From contig NZ_CP045652.1 in NCBI RefSeq assembly GCF_009557615.1, positions 3,038,001 through 3,102,000 of the forward strand: a DNA stretch of 64,000 nt, written 5' to 3'. The notes below the pieces were generated by a model. That model saw nothing but the letters and a program-made list of their open reading frames with translations, ran no database searches and was not told where the DNA came from. The stretch comes from Sphingobacteruim zhuxiongii. Its GTDB lineage: Bacteria > Bacteroidota > Bacteroidia > Sphingobacteriales > Sphingobacteriaceae. The translations under genes and the position numbers were made by a program. Shown one piece after another: positions 60,946 through 64,000 of the stretch (position 1 is its first letter; each line of letters starts with the position of its first letter).

Positions 60946-63654
60946 CTATTTCACATTGTAATAGAAGACCTTGCGACCTACATTACCCTGAACATCATTC
61001 CCCTCTACAACGACTTTGTATTTCCCAGTACCGTCAGAATTATAGAACTCTAAGTCTATTTCTCCATTCTTACTAACTTGAATTTCTGGATTCCAGTAAA
61101 CCGTTGTTCTATAGTCATTAATATTCTTGCTATCTGGAGTCGTGTATTTTGGTGTATAAAACACACGTTGTTTAACATATCCTAATGGGTGAAGATCAAT
61201 TACATTTGATTTAGGAAGCATTGCCTCAATTTGCGCTGCAGTCATACGAGGTTGTTTCTTTTCCTTTTTCGTGATAATCGATACAACTCCATCATTCTGA
61301 TAAATGTTACGAACAGTCCCTAAATCATCTCTTAAGAAGATTTCAATTCCTTCAATTTCCGAAACAGTAATTGAATTTAAGGAAGGTTCATCAATTGGCA
61401 TACCGTTCAAAAAGAATTGAACCGGAACACGACTACCGGAGTTATAATTTCTTGTCACATAATACTTCAGGGTATTTACATCATAGGTAACCCCTGTTAA
61501 AAGCGTATTTAAACACATCGTAAGAACATTACAACCTTGAAGTCGAGAACCTTCAATACGATGGTCAGGCATTGAAAGTCCAGATAATGCAGAAAAATCT
61601 TTACTCGATTGTTTTTTCTCTTGAGTTGCTGTTACAACAACCTCATCAATCAAGATCGATGTACGAAATTCCTTCTTACTATTATCCAGATATGCCGACA
61701 TGCTTTGATCTATATTCTGAATACCAGAACTAAAATAAGGGCTATTCTGATCTACCTCTGGATAGAATGTTTGATCCATATTGATGACAAGACTACGGAA
61801 GTTATCATTTCCACGCGCGTTGATTGTCGCTTTCAATGAATCTTGGAAAACAAGGTTTTCAAATTTAAACGCCCCATTCTTGTCAGTGTAAGTATCTTTC
61901 TTAATTGCTGCTCCTGGAATACTTAAAAATAGACCTCCATTAGGCTGCGGACGTCCAGTATTTAAGCGTAAAGTACCACTTAATGTAATACCTAATTCTG
62001 GCATAAAGCGCAAAGCTGGTAATTTACCTTGGACCAAATCCTTATAATCAAAGCGTCTGTACCCCTGAGTCATCATTAACGCATCAATAGCATCTTGTCT
62101 ATTTGTATTCTTTTCGTTGAAGTAGTAATTAGGTTTCTCGACGTATCCTTTTAAATCAGACGTAAGCAACATACTACTCACGATAGTACGCTCATTATCC
62201 TCATTAAATGGAACCTTCGACTCATCGATTACGGAAACGGAGTAATTCCCAATCAAACTATCGATCGGACTATTAACATGAAGTTTCATCTTCACCAAGT
62301 CTTTCCGTGTATAACTGTCTTTATCTGTTTTCACCTGAATATCAATCAGTTTTTGAGGCTGTATAAAGACTAAACGTTCAGACATCGGTGCACCATCTGG
62401 CGACAATAAAGTCATCTGTACAATACCATTCGGCAGTTCCTTAATCGGAATTCGTACAGATACAGCAGCACTTTTCATTGATGCCTGCGCGGCATAAACT
62501 AAGTGTCCATTCAACTGTCCAAAAACATAGAATGGCTTATTTTGAATTTGCTGAAAATAACTGTCATTGGTCACAATTCCCAAGTTGATGAAATCACCTT
62601 CTTGTTTTACATAGACCAAATTTACCTTGTTATCCACGACAGCTGGTAAATCATATGTCTTTTGCTGACCATTTTCAAAATTAACATGCGCTTGATATTT
62701 CTCGCCGCTAACCGGAACAAAAGTAAAAGCACCCATACCAAGACCTAAATCTTCGAAAGTTGCAACCTCTTGCTTCTTACTGTCGATAATCTTACCTTTT
62801 ACCTTTAAGCCTAAACCTGTTGAATTGACAGCCTTAAATGCAACTTTCTTGGAAATACCAGCTATTAAATCCCCTCCTTCAGGAAAAAATTGAACATCAG
62901 CTTCCCAAATTGCATTACGTAGAGGATATTGACCAACTAAAGTCTCTCCATCTTCCAATTTAATCACTAAGCGTCCATTCTGAAACTTCTCCTTTTCTTT
63001 CGTCGACAGGTTGACTGTCACGCGACCCAAAGCATCCGTTTCCGCTTTTCCTTTATCGAAAGGATCCCAACCGTCATTGGCTTCCCAACTCAACTTCTTG
63101 CGACTCAAAAGCTCGCCATTGCGATTCCTAAACTGAAGTACAGCCTTCGTCTTTGTCCCATCCGGTTCAAAGCTGATATCAGTGCCTAACTTCTTATTAA
63201 TAGCATCGCCAATTGGAATAACCTTGTTGAAGAAGTAACCCATATCAAAATTCATCATCCACTTCGTATATGCTCGAACACGATAATTATCTTGGGACCA
63301 AAATTGCGGATCTAATACCAATTGTCCCTTTCCTGCTCCATCTTTCAATGGCACACGTAAAGTTTGCATTAAGGAGTCACGACTATTCAAGATCTCTACA
63401 TAAGCAACCTTACTTGGATCATAATTGAATAGATTGGTATTCAGATAGGATTTGAACCACAGGGTATCCCCCACTGCATAGTATGGTTTATCGAAATGAA
63501 GGTGTATTTTTTCTACAGGATAAACTGTAAAGAACTTTTGCACATTCTCTACCGCGGTATTAATCGGAATTGCAGGTTTTTCTTGGGCCCTCGTGAAATT
63601 GGAAACAGCTAATAGGGTTATAATAAGGATAAGTATTCGATTTATTTTGCTCAT
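60946..63654 (-). CDS. MG2-domain / TonB-plug-like envelope protein without a barrel
   Basis: A 902-residue secreted protein with signal peptide (about 1-23, ending FTRAQ). The N-terminal part contains a macroglobulin-type MG2 domain: EKIHLHFDKPYYAVGDTLWFKSYL and related strands, typical of alpha-2-macroglobulin-like Bacteroidota proteins. Further beta domains follow, one near 585-650 resembling a CarboxypepD-type regulatory domain. Residues about 690-800 look like a TonB-receptor plug (VPVQFFLNGMPIDEPSLNSI, IEGIEIFLRDDLGTV), but there is no beta-barrel after it. Such proteins are common in Bacteroidota, and their role is unknown. It is a single-gene unit. Confidence 0.82.
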   Translation of the reverse strand: MSKINRILILIITLLAVSNFTRAQEKPAIPINTAVENVQKFFTVYPVEKIHLHFDKPYYAVGDTLWFKSYLNTNLFNYDPSKVAYVEILNSRDSLMQTLRVPLKDGAGKGQLVLDPQFWSQDNYRVRAYTKWMMNFDMGYFFNKVIPIGDAINKKLGTDISFEPDGTKTKAVLQFRNRNGELLSRKKLSWEANDGWDPFDKGKAETDALGRVTVNLSTKEKEKFQNGRLVIKLEDGETLVGQYPLRNAIWEADVQFFPEGGDLIAGISKKVAFKAVNSTGLGLKVKGKIIDSKKQEVATFEDLGLGMGAFTFVPVSGEKYQAHVNFENGQQKTYDLPAVVDNKVNLVYVKQEGDFINLGIVTNDSYFQQIQNKPFYVFGQLNGHLVYAAQASMKSAAVSVRIPIKELPNGIVQMTLLSPDGAPMSERLVFIQPQKLIDIQVKTDKDSYTRKDLVKMKLHVNSPIDSLIGNYSVSVIDESKVPFNEDNERTIVSSMLLTSDLKGYVEKPNYYFNEKNTNRQDAIDALMMTQGYRRFDYKDLVQGKLPALRFMPELGITLSGTLRLNTGRPQPNGGLFLSIPGAAIKKDTYTDKNGAFKFENLVFQDSLKATINARGNDNFRSLVINMDQTFYPEVDQNSPYFSSGIQNIDQSMSAYLDNSKKEFRTSILIDEVVVTATQEKKQSSKDFSALSGLSMPDHRIEGSRLQGCNVLTMCLNTLLTGVTYDVNTLKYYVTRNYNSGSRVPVQFFLNGMPIDEPSLNSITVSEIEGIEIFLRDDLGTVRNIYQNDGVVSIITKKEKKQPRMTAAQIEAMLPKSNVIDLHPLGYVKQRVFYTPKYTTPDSKNINDYRTTVYWNPEIQVSKNGEIDLEFYNSDGTGKYKVVVEGNDVQGNVGRKVFYYNVK

Positions 63655-63739
63655 TGATTCTTGAGTTTTTCAAAAAGCTAAATATATCTAATTTTTTAAA
63701 GAACATCCCCATATACACTGAAATTTAACAGTCTTTAGC

Positions 63740-64000
63740 CTATAGTAGGGGTGCCAATAAGCGACATAAAGAGTCTATTCCTCGCTTCCATGCTTTTCGC
63801 TTCTTCCAATCTTTAAGCGTCACTATTCTGCTATCCTGCTTATCTATTTCAAACTGTTCATCTAATTGCTCGCAAAAACGCTTATTCGAAATTGCTGCAG
63901 CGACTTCGTAGTTGATATAAAAACTACGGAAATCTAAGTTTACAGTACCCACATAGGCAATCTTCTTATCGATGACAGAAGTCTTCGCGTGAAGAAATCC
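63740..64000 (-). CDS. cls: 3' end of a cardiolipin synthase/phospholipase D-like gene (partial)
   Basis: The frame is open from the stop codon at 63740 to the window edge, giving the last 86 residues of a longer protein; an internal GTG at 63952 is not a start. LHAKTSVIDKKIAYVGTVN shows the second HKD motif (H-x-K-x4-D-x6-G-T-x-N) of the phospholipase D superfamily, and LDFRSFYINYEVAAAI is the strand typical of cardiolipin synthases. The enzyme would join two phosphatidylglycerol molecules in the inner membrane. The rest of the gene lies beyond 64000. Confidence 0.9.
   Translation of the reverse strand, partial: GFLHAKTSVIDKKIAYVGTVNLDFRSFYINYEVAAAISNKRFCEQLDEQFEIDKQDSRIVTLKDWKKRKAWKRGIDSLCRLLAPLL

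Overview
The window looks like a chromosomal segment of a Sphingobacterium-like member of the Bacteroidota (Sphingobacteriaceae). The evidence is the low GC content, TAnnTTTG-type -7 promoter elements, families almost confined to this phylum (DUF4954, DUF2931, ISAon1-type transposase, FecI-like orphan sigma factor, DUF4369/TlpA lipoproteins, OmpA with a thrombospondin type 3 segment) and weak Shine-Dalgarno sequences. The species assignment is inference from family content only.

Layout. 1-2.1 kb: a hypothetical gene and a first IS110-family element. 2.2-9.6 kb: a glycerophosphodiesterase, a beta-propeller protein, DsbD, a cysteine synthase-like enzyme divergent from an Lrp/AsnC regulator, and two membrane-tethered TlpA thioredoxins; DsbD and the TlpA proteins could form one extracytoplasmic thiol relay. 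9.8-15.3 kb: small membrane proteins, a DUF2931 protein, a Crp/Fnr regulator followed by a DUF2892 protein, an orphan ECF sigma factor, a methyltransferase and a SnoaL-like protein. 15.48-16.91 kb: a complete ISL3/ISAon1-type element with 23-bp inverted repeats and an 8-bp target duplication. 17-18.6 kb: tRNA-Pro(UGG), a lipoprotein and an Smr-domain protein.

18.6-23.9 kb: a carbohydrate module with a yellow/MRJP-like propeller, a DUF1080 lipoprotein, a Tat-exported Gfo/Idh/MocA oxidoreductase and, divergently, a tandem DUF1080 lipoprotein. 23.9-32.6 kb: DUF4954 with glmS, an orphan OmpR-type regulator, and a TlpA/DUF4369 lipoprotein with alaS. 32.7-38.1 kb: two universal stress proteins, an OmpA-like protein, a broken KOW-motif gene, an 11-bp tandem repeat and an amino-acid permease. 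38.5-44.8 kb: a DEAD-box helicase, an HPP protein, rlmB, dnaX (with an internal A10 tract) and aqpZ. 45-54.4 kb: an NlpC/P60 lipoprotein, an EamA transporter, a PiT-PhoU fusion, mtaB, thyA-folA and an M61 peptidase. 54.5-56.1 kb: a second, nearly identical IS110-family copy in the opposite orientation. 56-64 kb: an outer-membrane barrel protein, an acyl-CoA ligase, YihY, a second EamA transporter, a large MG2/plug protein without a barrel, and the 3' end of a cardiolipin synthase-like gene.

Most genes are ordinary core functions. The most unusual signals are: the two IS110-family copies, both sitting directly behind the U-tract of an intrinsic terminator and in the same orientation relative to it, with a 261-nt non-coding right end that could encode a bridge/seekRNA; the A10 tract in dnaX, where either frameshift would yield a gamma-like truncated product; and a KOW-motif gene interrupted by one in-frame TGA. 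No CRISPR array, defence island or prophage was seen.
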